From Akkermansiaceae bacterium (GTDB lineage: Bacteria > Verrucomicrobiota > Verrucomicrobiia > Verrucomicrobiales > Akkermansiaceae), in the NCBI GenBank assembly GCA_013001695.1, contig JABDMC010000061.1, positions 1-34,255 on the forward strand: DNA of 34,255 nt, in the 5' to 3' direction. A program made the translations under genes and the position numbers. Within the stretch, counting starts at the first letter, position 1, and every line of letters starts with the position of its first letter. This document shows positions 9,599-17,454 of the stretch, in pieces. The notes beneath the pieces were generated by a model, which worked only from the letters and a program-made list of their open reading frames with translations, was not told where the DNA came from and ran no database searches.

Positions 9599-10729
9599 GT
9601 GGGGAATACCTACACCCACGACCCGTCCGGGGCAATCCCTTCCTTGCCGATCGATCTCCACTCCCGCCTCGAGGCCCGCGGCCCCCTGCCGTTCCCGGAG
9701 TTCATGGCGTGGGCCCTCTACGACCCCGATTCCGGCTACTACGCCGACCCCGGGCGGACCCGGATCGGCCGGGAGGGCGATTTCATCACCTCCGTCGCGA
9801 TCGGGCCCCTGTTCGGACGCCTCCTCGCCCGCCGGATCCACGCCGCATGGACTGTTCACAACCGCCCCCGGCCCTTCACCCTCCTGGAAGCCGGTCCGGA
9901 GGGCGGCCAGCTGGCCCGCGACATCCTCGCCGAGGCCGAAGCCCTCGATCCCGGGTTCCGCGAGGCGCTGCACTACGCCGCGGTCGAGCCCATGCCGCGC
10001 AAGCGCGAAGCCCTCGCGGCGCGACTCGCGGATCTTCCGCGCGCCACCGTGCATGCCGAGGCGTCCGAGGTCCGGGGAACCTGGGGCGCGGTCCTCGCCA
10101 ACGAGGTGCTCGACGCCCTCCCGGTGCACCTCCTCACCTTCACCGCGGGCGCCTGGCACGAACGCCGCGTCGCCCCGGCCGACGACAAGGGCCTGGCCCT
10201 CGTCCCCGCCGCCATCGAAGACGACCGCCTCGCCGCGTTTTGCGACCGATTGGGAACGCGCTTCCCGGACCCGTATCACACCGAGGCCTGTCTCGCCTAC
10301 GAGCCGTTTCTCGCCCCCTTCGCCGCGGCCTTCGACCAGGCCCTCATGATCCTGATCGACTACGGGTTTCCCGCCGCGGAGTACTACCACCCGGGCCGGA
10401 GCGAGGGGACCCTGCGCACCTACCGGCGCCACCGGGCCACCGACGACCCCCTCCTCGATCCCGGCGAGCAGGATATCACCACCCACGTCAATTTCACGGC
10501 CGTCGAGGAGGCCGCCCGGGCCGCCGGATTCACCCCGGCCGGCATCACCCCCCAGGAAATCTACTTCACGCGCCTCATGGCCCCGCTCCTCCCCGGCCTC
10601 GATCCCGGCGGCGACGACGGAAAGCAGGTCCTGCAGCAGTTCCGCACCCTCACCCACCCCTCCTTCCTCGGGACGCGCTTCCTCGTCGCGGAGTTCACCA
10701 AGGGGATTCCGCCCGCCCCCGGCGCCTGA
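9599..10729 (+). CDS. Class I SAM-dependent methyltransferase, MidA/NDUFAF7 (DUF185) family
   Basis: FMAWALYDPDSGYYADPGRTRIGREGDFITSVAIGPLFGRLLA; LLEAGPEGGQLARDIL; ANEVLDALPVHL. GTG start used by the track; the real start could be slightly downstream. Confidence 0.88.
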   Translation: MGNTYTHDPSGAIPSLPIDLHSRLEARGPLPFPEFMAWALYDPDSGYYADPGRTRIGREGDFITSVAIGPLFGRLLARRIHAAWTVHNRPRPFTLLEAGPEGGQLARDILAEAEALDPGFREALHYAAVEPMPRKREALAARLADLPRATVHAEASEVRGTWGAVLANEVLDALPVHLLTFTAGAWHERRVAPADDKGLALVPAAIEDDRLAAFCDRLGTRFPDPYHTEACLAYEPFLAPFAAAFDQALMILIDYGFPAAEYYHPGRSEGTLRTYRRHRATDDPLLDPGEQDITTHVNFTAVEEAARAAGFTPAGITPQEIYFTRLMAPLLPGLDPGGDDGKQVLQQFRTLTHPSFLGTRFLVAEFTKGIPPAPGA

Positions 10730-10757
10730 AGGGCTTTAATCTTCAGGGTCCCTGCCG

Positions 10758-10763
10758 TATGAT
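10758..10763 (+). promoter_or_regulatory. Putative -10 element (TATGAT) for tRNA-Leu
   Basis: TATGAT ends 11 nt before the tRNA 5' end. A weak -35 (TTTAAT) lies 17 nt upstream. Confidence 0.35.
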
Positions 10764-10774
10764 CCCCCTCTCCG

Positions 10775-10857
10775 GCCGGGATGGCGGAATTGGTAGACGC
10801 GCCTGATTTAGGATCAGGTGGGCGAAGCCCGTGCAGGTTCGAGTCCTGTTCCCGGTA
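10775..10857 (+). tRNA. tRNA-Leu (anticodon TAG)
   Basis: Acceptor GCCGGGA/TCCCGGT plus A73, anticodon arm CCTGA-TTTAGGA-TCAGG, variable arm GTGGGCGAAGCCCGT, T-arm GCAGG-TTCGAGT-CCTGT. CCA not encoded. Confidence 0.96.
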
Positions 10858-10876
10858 GTTTAGTTTCCTTAAACGA

Positions 10877-10904
10877 TTGTGCTTTCGCGGATCTATGCCA
10901 TAAT
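10877..10904 (+). promoter_or_regulatory. Putative promoter of the LysM lipoprotein gene
   Basis: TTGTGC (10877-10882), 16-nt spacer, CATAAT (10899-10904). The ATG at 10911 sits where transcription would start. Confidence 0.45.
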
Positions 10905-10910
10905 CCGCGC

Positions 10911-11561
10911 ATGCGGTGCCTGTCATTCGCCGCCGTGCTCGCCCTCTCCGCCCTCGCCCTGACCGGACTGACCGGTTGCGGTGGAGGCTCCTCCGGGATC
11001 GCGGCTGCGGGGTCCTACAATCCCGGTTACGGGCCGTTCGACAAGGACGGCAACTACATCGAGGCGTGGGCCGACAAGCCGGCCAAGAAACACTGGTGGG
11101 CCGGCAAATCGAAACCGGCCGCGGCACCGAAGCCGACCGCGCCGAAGCCGACGAAGGCGCCGCCCGTCATCGCCAGCACATCGACCCGCAAGCCGGCCAA
11201 GGCGACGAGCCCGGCGCGGACCCGCCCGACGGAAGTGGCGCGTCTCGGCCGGACGCGCACGGTCTACACGCCGCCGCCCACGCCCACCTACAACCGCCGC
11301 GCCTCGAAGCCGGCGTCGACCTACAAGCCGCCGGCACCGAAACCCACGGTGACCTACAAGCCGCCCGCACCGAAGCCGGCGCCGAAGCCCACCCCGGTGA
11401 AGCCGGCCAAGCCGCCCCCGATCCGCCACACCATCGTCAAGGGGGACACCCTCTACTCGCTGTCCCGCAAGTACGGCACCACCGTCGCGGCGATTCAGCG
11501 GGCCAACGGGATCAAGGGGACCACCATCATTACCGGGAAGACCTACCTCATTCCCCGGTAA
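10911..11561 (+). CDS. LysM-domain lipoprotein with Pro/Lys/Ala-rich linker
   Basis: MRCLSFAAVLALSALALTGLTGCGGG (lipobox); repetitive TYKPPAPKP linker; C-terminal LysM HTIVKGDTLYSLSRKYGTTVAAIQRANGIKGTTIITGKTYLIPR. Confidence 0.92.
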   Translation: MRCLSFAAVLALSALALTGLTGCGGGSSGIAAAGSYNPGYGPFDKDGNYIEAWADKPAKKHWWAGKSKPAAAPKPTAPKPTKAPPVIASTSTRKPAKATSPARTRPTEVARLGRTRTVYTPPPTPTYNRRASKPASTYKPPAPKPTVTYKPPAPKPAPKPTPVKPAKPPPIRHTIVKGDTLYSLSRKYGTTVAAIQRANGIKGTTIITGKTYLIPR

Positions 11562-11582
11562 GCCGCGTCCCCCGCGCCGCGG

Positions 11583-11623
11583 ACGATGGAGCCACGAATC
11601 CCCGTCCGGGGACTTCGCATCGT
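11583..11623. terminator. Structured inverted repeat between convergent genes
   Basis: ACGATG/CATCGT, CGAA/TTCG and TCCCC/GGGGA nest into one 15-bp interrupted hairpin with loop GTCC. No T-tract. Confidence 0.45.
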
Positions 11624-11637
11624 GAAGGCCGCCGGAG

Positions 11638-11660
11638 GGCCGGGCACGAGCCTCCCGGCC
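11638..11660. terminator. Second hairpin next to the lgt stop codon
   Basis: GGCCGGG-CACGAGCCT-CCCGGCC perfect 7-bp inverted repeat. Confidence 0.35.
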
Positions 11661-11662
11661 GT

Positions 11663-12664
11663 TCACCCCGCGGCCGGCGCGGATTCCCGCCCGCCCTTCT
11701 TCCACGCGCAGATGAGGAAGGCCGCCCCCATGGCGATCATGAAGAACGAGTAGAACTGCCCCTTGGTCACCCACCCCTCGACGACCCACGCCGCATCCGG
11801 CATCCGGAAGCGCTCCCCGGTGATGCGGAACAGGGCGTAGAGAACAAAGAAGAGGCCGGTCAGGACGCCGTGGCGAAGCTCCGGGAATCTCACCCGCAGG
11901 AAGAACAAGATGGCGAACAACAAGCCCCCCTCGAGCGCGGCCTGGTAAAGCTGCGACGGGTAGCGGCCCTCGAGGAAGGGGGCCACCGCCTGCTCGACGG
12001 CCTCGCTCCCCCGCATGCGCTCCACGAGATTGCCCGGGTAAACCTCCGGATCAACCTGCGTTGCGGCGCGCAGCGCCTCCTCCTGCCGCGCATGCTCGGT
12101 GGTACCCGGGGTGAGGGCCGCCTTGGGAAACTTGACCGCCCACGCCGCGCCGGCGGCGACGCGTCCGTAGAGTTCCCCGTTGATGAAGTTGGCGAGCCGC
12201 CCGAACATGAGGCCGAGGGGGGCCACCACGCAGAGCCCGTCGCCCAGCCCCGTCCACGAGACCTTTTTCATCCGCGCATAGACGTAGGTGAAGATCACGA
12301 GGCCGAGAATCCCGCCGTGGCTCGCCATCCCCCCTTTCCACACCTTGAAGACGAGGAGCGGATCCTCCCGCAGGGGGCCGAAGCCCTCCTCCGGAAGGAG
12401 GTAGAACAGGACGTAGCCGATCCGCCCGCCGAGGAAGACCCCGAAGAGCGCGCAGTAGGCGATGAAGTCGCCCGCCATTCCCGGTTCCAGGACCCACAAT
12501 TTCCGCCGCGCCATCCACCGCAGGAGAAGGTAGCCGGCCAGGAATCCGCCCAGGTAGGCCAGCCCGTACCAGCGCACCTTCAGCTCCCCGAAGAGCGGGA
12601 AGACGACCGGATCGAGGTCGTGGACCCACACCCCCAGCTGCTGCCATGCTTCCGTGATCACCAT
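11663..12664 (-). CDS. lgt: Prolipoprotein diacylglyceryl transferase
   Basis: VRWYGLAYLGGFLAGY; GGRIGYVLFY; KGGMASHGGILG; GRLANFINGELYGR; RYPSQLYQAALEG. Confidence 0.95.
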   Translation of the reverse strand: MVITEAWQQLGVWVHDLDPVVFPLFGELKVRWYGLAYLGGFLAGYLLLRWMARRKLWVLEPGMAGDFIAYCALFGVFLGGRIGYVLFYLLPEEGFGPLREDPLLVFKVWKGGMASHGGILGLVIFTYVYARMKKVSWTGLGDGLCVVAPLGLMFGRLANFINGELYGRVAAGAAWAVKFPKAALTPGTTEHARQEEALRAATQVDPEVYPGNLVERMRGSEAVEQAVAPFLEGRYPSQLYQAALEGGLLFAILFFLRVRFPELRHGVLTGLFFVLYALFRITGERFRMPDAAWVVEGWVTKGQFYSFFMIAMGAAFLICAWKKGGRESAPAAG

Positions 12665-12680
12665 TCCCCGGTTGCGCCGC

Positions 12681-13751
12681 CTAAAGGTAGCTAACGAGCT
12701 TCTTCACCCGGGCGGCGCTCAGGCCCTTCACCATCGCGACGCTCAAATTCACCATCGCGTCGAAATCGGCGACGTCGATGATGCTGCCGTGCGAATGGAT
12801 GTATCGCGCCGGAACCCCGAGCACCACGCACGGCACCCCTTCCCCGGCCAGCTGGATGCGGCCCGCGTCGGTGCCGCCCCCGGTGCGCACCGCCACCTGG
12901 TGCGGAATCTTCCCCCGCTCCGCGGTATCGATGGCGAACTGCGCCAGCCCGCGGTGCATGATGGCGCTGGGATCGTGGAGGCGAATCTGCACCCCCTGCC
13001 CGACCACCCCCTGCGACACGATGGACTCGAACCCCGGGGTATCGTCCGCCGGGGTGCCCTCGAAGAGAATGGCCACATCCGGCTTCGCCACGGCCGCGAG
13101 AGTCTGCGCCCCGCGCAACCCCACCTCCTCCTGCACCGTCCCGGCGAGGAGAAGCCGGTTCGACCGCTTCGTTTTCGCCAGGAATTTTCCGGCCTCGATG
13201 GCCGCCGCGATCCCGACGCGGTTGTCGAAGGCCTTGGCGATGTAGCGTCCCTTCCGCGCCAGCGGCTCGAAGCGGGTGCGCGGGGCGACCGGATCGCCCG
13301 GCCGGATCCCCCACGATTCCGCCTCTTCCCGGGACCCGGCTCCCACGTCGACGAACATCTTCTCGAGCGCCATCACCGTAGTCCGCTCCGATTCGGGAAG
13401 GAAGTGCGGGGGCTTCGACCCGACCACCCCGATGATCTTCCTGCCGGCCGCGGTCTTGATCTCCATCTGCTGGGCCAGCAGGACGTGCGTCCACCAGCCG
13501 CCGACCGGCACGAGCCGGAGGAAACCGCCCGCCGTGATCGATTGCACCCGGAAGCCGACTTCGTCCATGTGCCCCGCAAGAAGGACCCGCGGGCCCTTGC
13601 CTCCCGCATCGCACAGCACCGACCCGTGCCGGTCGGTGGCCAGTTTCCCCGCGTTCCCCAGCTCCCCGCAGAAAATCTCCCTCACCTCGTCCTCGAACCC
13701 GGGCACTCCGTGCGCCTCCGTCAACCGCTTCAAGAGCGTCCTCGCTGCCAT
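12681..13751 (-). CDS. M42-family metallopeptidase (aminopeptidase/endoglucanase-like)
   Basis: LLAGHMDEVGFRV; KAFDNRVGIAAAIE; GTVQEEVGLRGAQT; GTDAGRIQLAGEGVPCVVLGVPARYIHS. Confidence 0.94.
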   Translation of the reverse strand: MAARTLLKRLTEAHGVPGFEDEVREIFCGELGNAGKLATDRHGSVLCDAGGKGPRVLLAGHMDEVGFRVQSITAGGFLRLVPVGGWWTHVLLAQQMEIKTAAGRKIIGVVGSKPPHFLPESERTTVMALEKMFVDVGAGSREEAESWGIRPGDPVAPRTRFEPLARKGRYIAKAFDNRVGIAAAIEAGKFLAKTKRSNRLLLAGTVQEEVGLRGAQTLAAVAKPDVAILFEGTPADDTPGFESIVSQGVVGQGVQIRLHDPSAIMHRGLAQFAIDTAERGKIPHQVAVRTGGGTDAGRIQLAGEGVPCVVLGVPARYIHSHGSIIDVADFDAMVNLSVAMVKGLSAARVKKLVSYL

Positions 13752-13873
13752 GGTGGGAACTTACCGGCGGGCGCGACGTGATTGCCAGCACTAAGCACCG
13801 CGGAGACCAGCCGGCCGCCCCCGACCCGCCCGAAGCGGCATTTCCCGCGATTCGTGCTTTGCATCCCGGCCCG

Positions 13874-14950
13874 ATGGCCTATCTCAACGGCAAGACCATG
13901 TCCCCGGCGCCTCCACAAGTCACCGATCTTCACGTCGTTCAGAACGTGCCCCTCCCCGCCCCGGCCTTTCTCCTCTCGGAAGTCCCCCGCAGTGAAGAGC
14001 AGGCCCGCTTCGTGGCGGAATCACGCGAGGCCATCCGGGCCATCCTCACCGGCAAGGACCCCCGATTCCTCGTCATCGTCGGGCCGTGCTCGATTCACGA
14101 CACCAAGGCCGGCCGCGACTACGCCGAGCGACTCAAGGCGCTCGCCGCCGAGGTCGCCGACAAGCTCTACCTCGTCATGCGGGTCTACTTCGAGAAGCCC
14201 CGCACCACCGTCGGCTGGAAGGGACTCATCATGGACCCCGACCTCGACGGAACCGACAAGATCCCCAAGGGCCTCCAGATGGCCCGCCAGTTCCTGCAGG
14301 AGGTCGTCGAGCTGGGGGTGCCGACCGCCACCGAGTTTCTCGATCCGATCACCCCGCAGTACATCGCGGACCTCGTCTCATGGGCGGCCATCGGGGCCCG
14401 GACCAGCGAGAGCCAGACCCACCGGCAGATGGCCTCCGGCCTCTCGATGCCGCTCGGCTTCAAGAACACCATCAGCGGGGACGTGAAAGCCGCGGTGAAC
14501 GGCATCGGCGCCGCCACCAGCCCCCAGACCTTTCTCGGGGTCTCGGAGCAGGGGGTGGCCTCCGCCGTGACGACCTCCGGCAATCCCGACTGCCACCTCA
14601 TCCTGCGCGGCGGCGAAGCCGGCCCCAACTTCGACCCCGGCAGCGTGCAGGCCGCCATCGAGGCCCTCAATGCCGCCCAGTTGCCGCCCTACGTCATGAT
14701 CGACGCCTCGCATGCCAATTGCGGCAAGGACTGCACCCGGATGCCCGCCGTTTTCGAGGATATCGTCCGCCAGCGCGCCGGCGGGAACTCCGGCATCATC
14801 GGGGCCATGCTCGAAAGCAACCTCGTCGCCGCCAACCAGAAGTTCCCCCAGCCGCTCGAGAACCTCACCTACGGCCAGTCCATCACCGACCAGTGCATCG
14901 ACTGGGAGACGACGGTGCGCATCCTGCACGAGGCCGCGGCGGCCCTGTAG
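13874..14950 (+). CDS. 3-deoxy-7-phosphoheptulonate synthase (DAHP synthase, AroG/F type)
   Basis: VGPCSIHDTKAGRDYAERLKAL; MRVYFEKPRTTVGWKGLIMDPDLDGT; GARTSESQTHRQMASGLSMPLGFKN; MIDASHANCGKDC. ATG at 13874 preferred over the GTG-type start at 13778. Confidence 0.95.
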   Translation: MAYLNGKTMSPAPPQVTDLHVVQNVPLPAPAFLLSEVPRSEEQARFVAESREAIRAILTGKDPRFLVIVGPCSIHDTKAGRDYAERLKALAAEVADKLYLVMRVYFEKPRTTVGWKGLIMDPDLDGTDKIPKGLQMARQFLQEVVELGVPTATEFLDPITPQYIADLVSWAAIGARTSESQTHRQMASGLSMPLGFKNTISGDVKAAVNGIGAATSPQTFLGVSEQGVASAVTTSGNPDCHLILRGGEAGPNFDPGSVQAAIEALNAAQLPPYVMIDASHANCGKDCTRMPAVFEDIVRQRAGGNSGIIGAMLESNLVAANQKFPQPLENLTYGQSITDQCIDWETTVRILHEAAAAL

Positions 14951-15160
14951 CGCCCCGCAGACGGCCCCCTGCCCCCCGGCCTCCCGGGCGCGGAACCCCC
15001 TCCCGCCGCCGCAAGGGCCGTGCCGGCGGTCCGGTCCGGGGCCCCGGATGATTCCGCGAGGGAACCATTGCTTCTCGACCGCGCCGTGCTTGAATAAGGG
15101 TCAGAGATGGGTCTTCCGCGCATCCAGGATCGCGGCGGCCCGTCCGCAACCACCAGAGCT

Positions 15161-15520
15161 ATGAAAAGGAAATTCCACACCATCCTCCCCGCCGCCGCGG
15201 TCAGCGCATGCCTGCTCACCGTCGGCTGTGAAGAAAGCGCCGAAGTCACCGAAGTCGAGGAGAACACCCCCGCGGCCGCGGCCGGCGGCGCCGCCGCCGA
15301 GAGCGAGACCGTCAGCCTGAAGGTCAGCGGCATGACATGAGGCGTCGGATGCGTCAAGGCAGTGCGGTCCGCACTCGCCGAAGTCGATGGCGTCACCGTC
15401 AAGGAAGTCGCCATGCCCGACAAGGCCGTCGTGACGGTTGATCGCGGCAAGGTGAAGAACGAGCAGCTCATCGCCGCCGTGAAGAAGGCCGGGGAGCGCT
15501 ACAGCGCCACCATCGATTAG
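15161..15520 (+). CDS. Candidate selenoprotein: HMA-domain lipoprotein with in-frame TGA (Sec) at 15338-15340
   Basis: MKRKFHTILPAAAVSACLLTVGCEESAEV…SLKVSGMT-U-GVGCVKAVRSALAEVDGVTVKEVAMPDKAVVTVDRGKVKNEQLIAAVKKAGERYSATID*. The frame is intact across the TGA to TAG at 15520, and the TGA sits at the first Cys position of an HMA GMTCxxxC motif. Confidence 0.8.
15358..15379 (+). promoter_or_regulatory. Candidate bacterial SECIS element
   Basis: GGC-AGTGCG-GTC-CGCACT-c-GCC: perfect 6-bp upper stem, 3 more pairs below one bulged C, apical loop GUC with G first. 26 nt lie between TGA and the loop G. Confidence 0.65.
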
Positions 15521-15544
15521 TCCCCGCCGGCCCCGGCAGCCCGC

Positions 15545-15568
15545 TGGCCCCGGCCCGTGCCGGGGCCA
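15545..15568. terminator. Hairpin between convergent genes, possible bidirectional terminator
   Basis: TGGCCCCGGC-CCGT-GCCGGGGCCA perfect 10-bp stem, 24 nt after the HMA gene stop and just before the end of the convergent nucleotidase gene. No T-tract. Confidence 0.5.
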
Positions 15569-15573
15569 CGCTG

Positions 15574-17190
15574 TCAGGCGGGTTCGCGCACGTCGGCGGG
15601 CCGCACCACGCCCTTGTCCTTGAAGAAATCGATCAGGGCCTCGCGGCTCGTCATGGGCAGCAGCGTGGCGCGGGCTTCCGGACGCTCCGCGAGGGCCCGC
15701 AGGCGCATGAGGCGCTTGCCTCCCGACTGCGCGTCGTAGCTGTTGAATATGATGCAGTAGCGGTGGTCCTCGGGCTTCTCGACGCCGTTGCGCGGGCGCA
15801 CCGCGGTGACAAAGCGCTCGCCGCGGGACTCGTAGCGCGCCGCCCCGGCGGAGGCCGAGATGACCTCGAACCCGTAGAGGGCCCGGTCGGAGCGGACGTC
15901 GAGGGACTCATCCATGACGGCCGCCAGTTCGGCCCGCGTCAGGTAAAGGGCCACCAGCCGGTTCTCGTAAGGCAGGATGTCCCACATGTCCGCCACCGTC
16001 TTGCTGCCCGCCTTCAGGGTGCCGGACCCGAAGGTCCCGTGAAAGACGCCGTCGGCCGCGATCTCCTTCTTCGCGGCGGCATGAACGAACGCCGCGCACA
16101 GGAGGTTCTGCAACGGGCTGCCGCCGCCGTCGTCGTTCCGGCGGTCGGACAACTCGCCGTCGATCTCACCCACCTCGGTGGCGAGATACCGGCCCGACTC
16201 GTCGAGGTCGTCGCGGGCGGCCTCCAGCACCAGCGGGTCTTCCTCGATGCGCTCGTCCATGAACACCGTGAAGGCCCGCCGCTGCACGAGCCGCCGCGAC
16301 TCGACATCGAACGTCAGGTCGACCCGCCCGCAGTGGATCCCGAAGTAGTTCGCCTGCGTGTAGAGCGTCCCGTCGATCGACATGCTCGAGTGGTCGCGGT
16401 GCGTGTGTCCCGCGAGATAAACGTCCACCCCGTTGTCCCCCGCGAGAACCGCATTGATCGGGTTGGCGAAATCGTCCTCGTCGCGCCACCCGAAATGCCC
16501 GCAGGCCACGACCGCGTCGACCTTCGCCTCCTCGCGGAGATACCGCACGCTGGCCTCGAGCGCCTCCCGCGGGTCGGTGGCCTCGAAACCGCTCAGCAAC
16601 TCCGGGCGGAGCCAGTACGGCAGGCCCGGCGTGACGAGCCCGATCATCCCGATGCGGAACCCGCCGACCTCCTTCACGATATGCGGCAGCACCTTGGCCA
16701 GCGGATGGGTGGCGTCGTCCCAGGTGCCGGCCTGCTTCCCTTCGAGAAGGATGTTCCCGGTGAGGATCGGCATCCGCGAGCGGCTCACCGCATCGAGGAC
16801 CACCTCCGGCCCCCAGTCGAACTCGTGGTTCCCCAACACCCAGGCGTCGTAGCCGAGCTTGTTGAAGAGATCGATCATGAGACGCCCGCGCGTCATCCAA
16901 CCGACCGCCGTCCCCTGGTAAACGTCGCCGATGTCCACCAGGAGGGAATGCGGAAGGGCCTTCCGCCATTCCCGGATCTGCGCCGCACAGCGTGCCAGCC
17001 CGCCGACATTGCCGATCCCGTCGTAGGTCGACGTCGGCCGGATGTGCCCGTGCAGGTCGGTGGTGTGAAAGATCGATACCGAGCGGACCGACCGGGCCGG
17101 GTCCTCGCCCCGCAGGGCGCCGGGCAGCGCCAGGGAGGCCCCGGCAAGGGACGAGCGCTTGATAAAGCCGCGGCGGGAGGAAGTGATCAT
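15574..17190 (-). CDS. Tat-exported bifunctional metallophosphatase/5'-nucleotidase
   Basis: Twin-arginine signal SSRRGFIKRSSLAGASLALPGAL; FHTTDLHGHIRP; GDVYQGTAVG; LGNHEFDWG; ACGHFGW; AGHTHRDH; C-terminal 5'-nucleotidase domain. Confidence 0.94.
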   Translation of the reverse strand: MITSSRRGFIKRSSLAGASLALPGALRGEDPARSVRSVSIFHTTDLHGHIRPTSTYDGIGNVGGLARCAAQIREWRKALPHSLLVDIGDVYQGTAVGWMTRGRLMIDLFNKLGYDAWVLGNHEFDWGPEVVLDAVSRSRMPILTGNILLEGKQAGTWDDATHPLAKVLPHIVKEVGGFRIGMIGLVTPGLPYWLRPELLSGFEATDPREALEASVRYLREEAKVDAVVACGHFGWRDEDDFANPINAVLAGDNGVDVYLAGHTHRDHSSMSIDGTLYTQANYFGIHCGRVDLTFDVESRRLVQRRAFTVFMDERIEEDPLVLEAARDDLDESGRYLATEVGEIDGELSDRRNDDGGGSPLQNLLCAAFVHAAAKKEIAADGVFHGTFGSGTLKAGSKTVADMWDILPYENRLVALYLTRAELAAVMDESLDVRSDRALYGFEVISASAGAARYESRGERFVTAVRPRNGVEKPEDHRYCIIFNSYDAQSGGKRLMRLRALAERPEARATLLPMTSREALIDFFKDKGVVRPADVREPA

Positions 17191-17239
17191 CGGCGAACGT
17201 CCACCCTACCCCGCCCGGGAACGGGTGCAAGCCGTAGAT

Positions 17240-17263
17240 TGCCGCCGGACCGGCGGGAATGAC
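17240..17263. repeat. REP-like short palindromic element
   Basis: ATTGCCGCCGGACCGGCGGGAATGACA; the reverse complement TGTCATTCCCGCCGG…CGGCAAT resembles widespread bacterial GTCATTCCCGC-type intergenic palindromes. Confidence 0.4.
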
Positions 17264-17454
17264 ATGTGATCAACTCGATCCATCGAGCCCACGACCATGC
17301 TTTCTCTGCATCCCAATCCCGACCCACATCCCGGTCTCCCCCGATTGCCGGCAAGTGACCGGGGGAATGCGCAAGACCCGGGCCGGTGATTCCCGCGCGC
17401 CCAACCCCTCCGCCCATCGGAGGCCTCAGGGCATCACACCATCCCCCACCCCGG

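Noticed and set aside
7154-10657. 1167-aa minus-strand ORF spanning the PBP and methyltransferase genes
   Set aside because: Out of frame with the recognisable PBP and antisense to the methyltransferase; a GC-driven open frame with no domain motifs.
15107-15340. Interpreting the 77-aa ORF as a complete short lipoprotein
   Set aside because: It ends inside the HMA metal-binding motif, and the same frame continues with the rest of the HMA domain; Sec readthrough (or sequence error) fits better than a genuine stop.
14869-15471. 200-aa minus-strand ORF covering the HMA/TGA region
   Set aside because: Composition is non-protein-like and it runs antisense to the end of DAHP synthase and through the HMA domain. 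The plus-strand readthrough frame gives a real HMA domain, so this frame is incidental.
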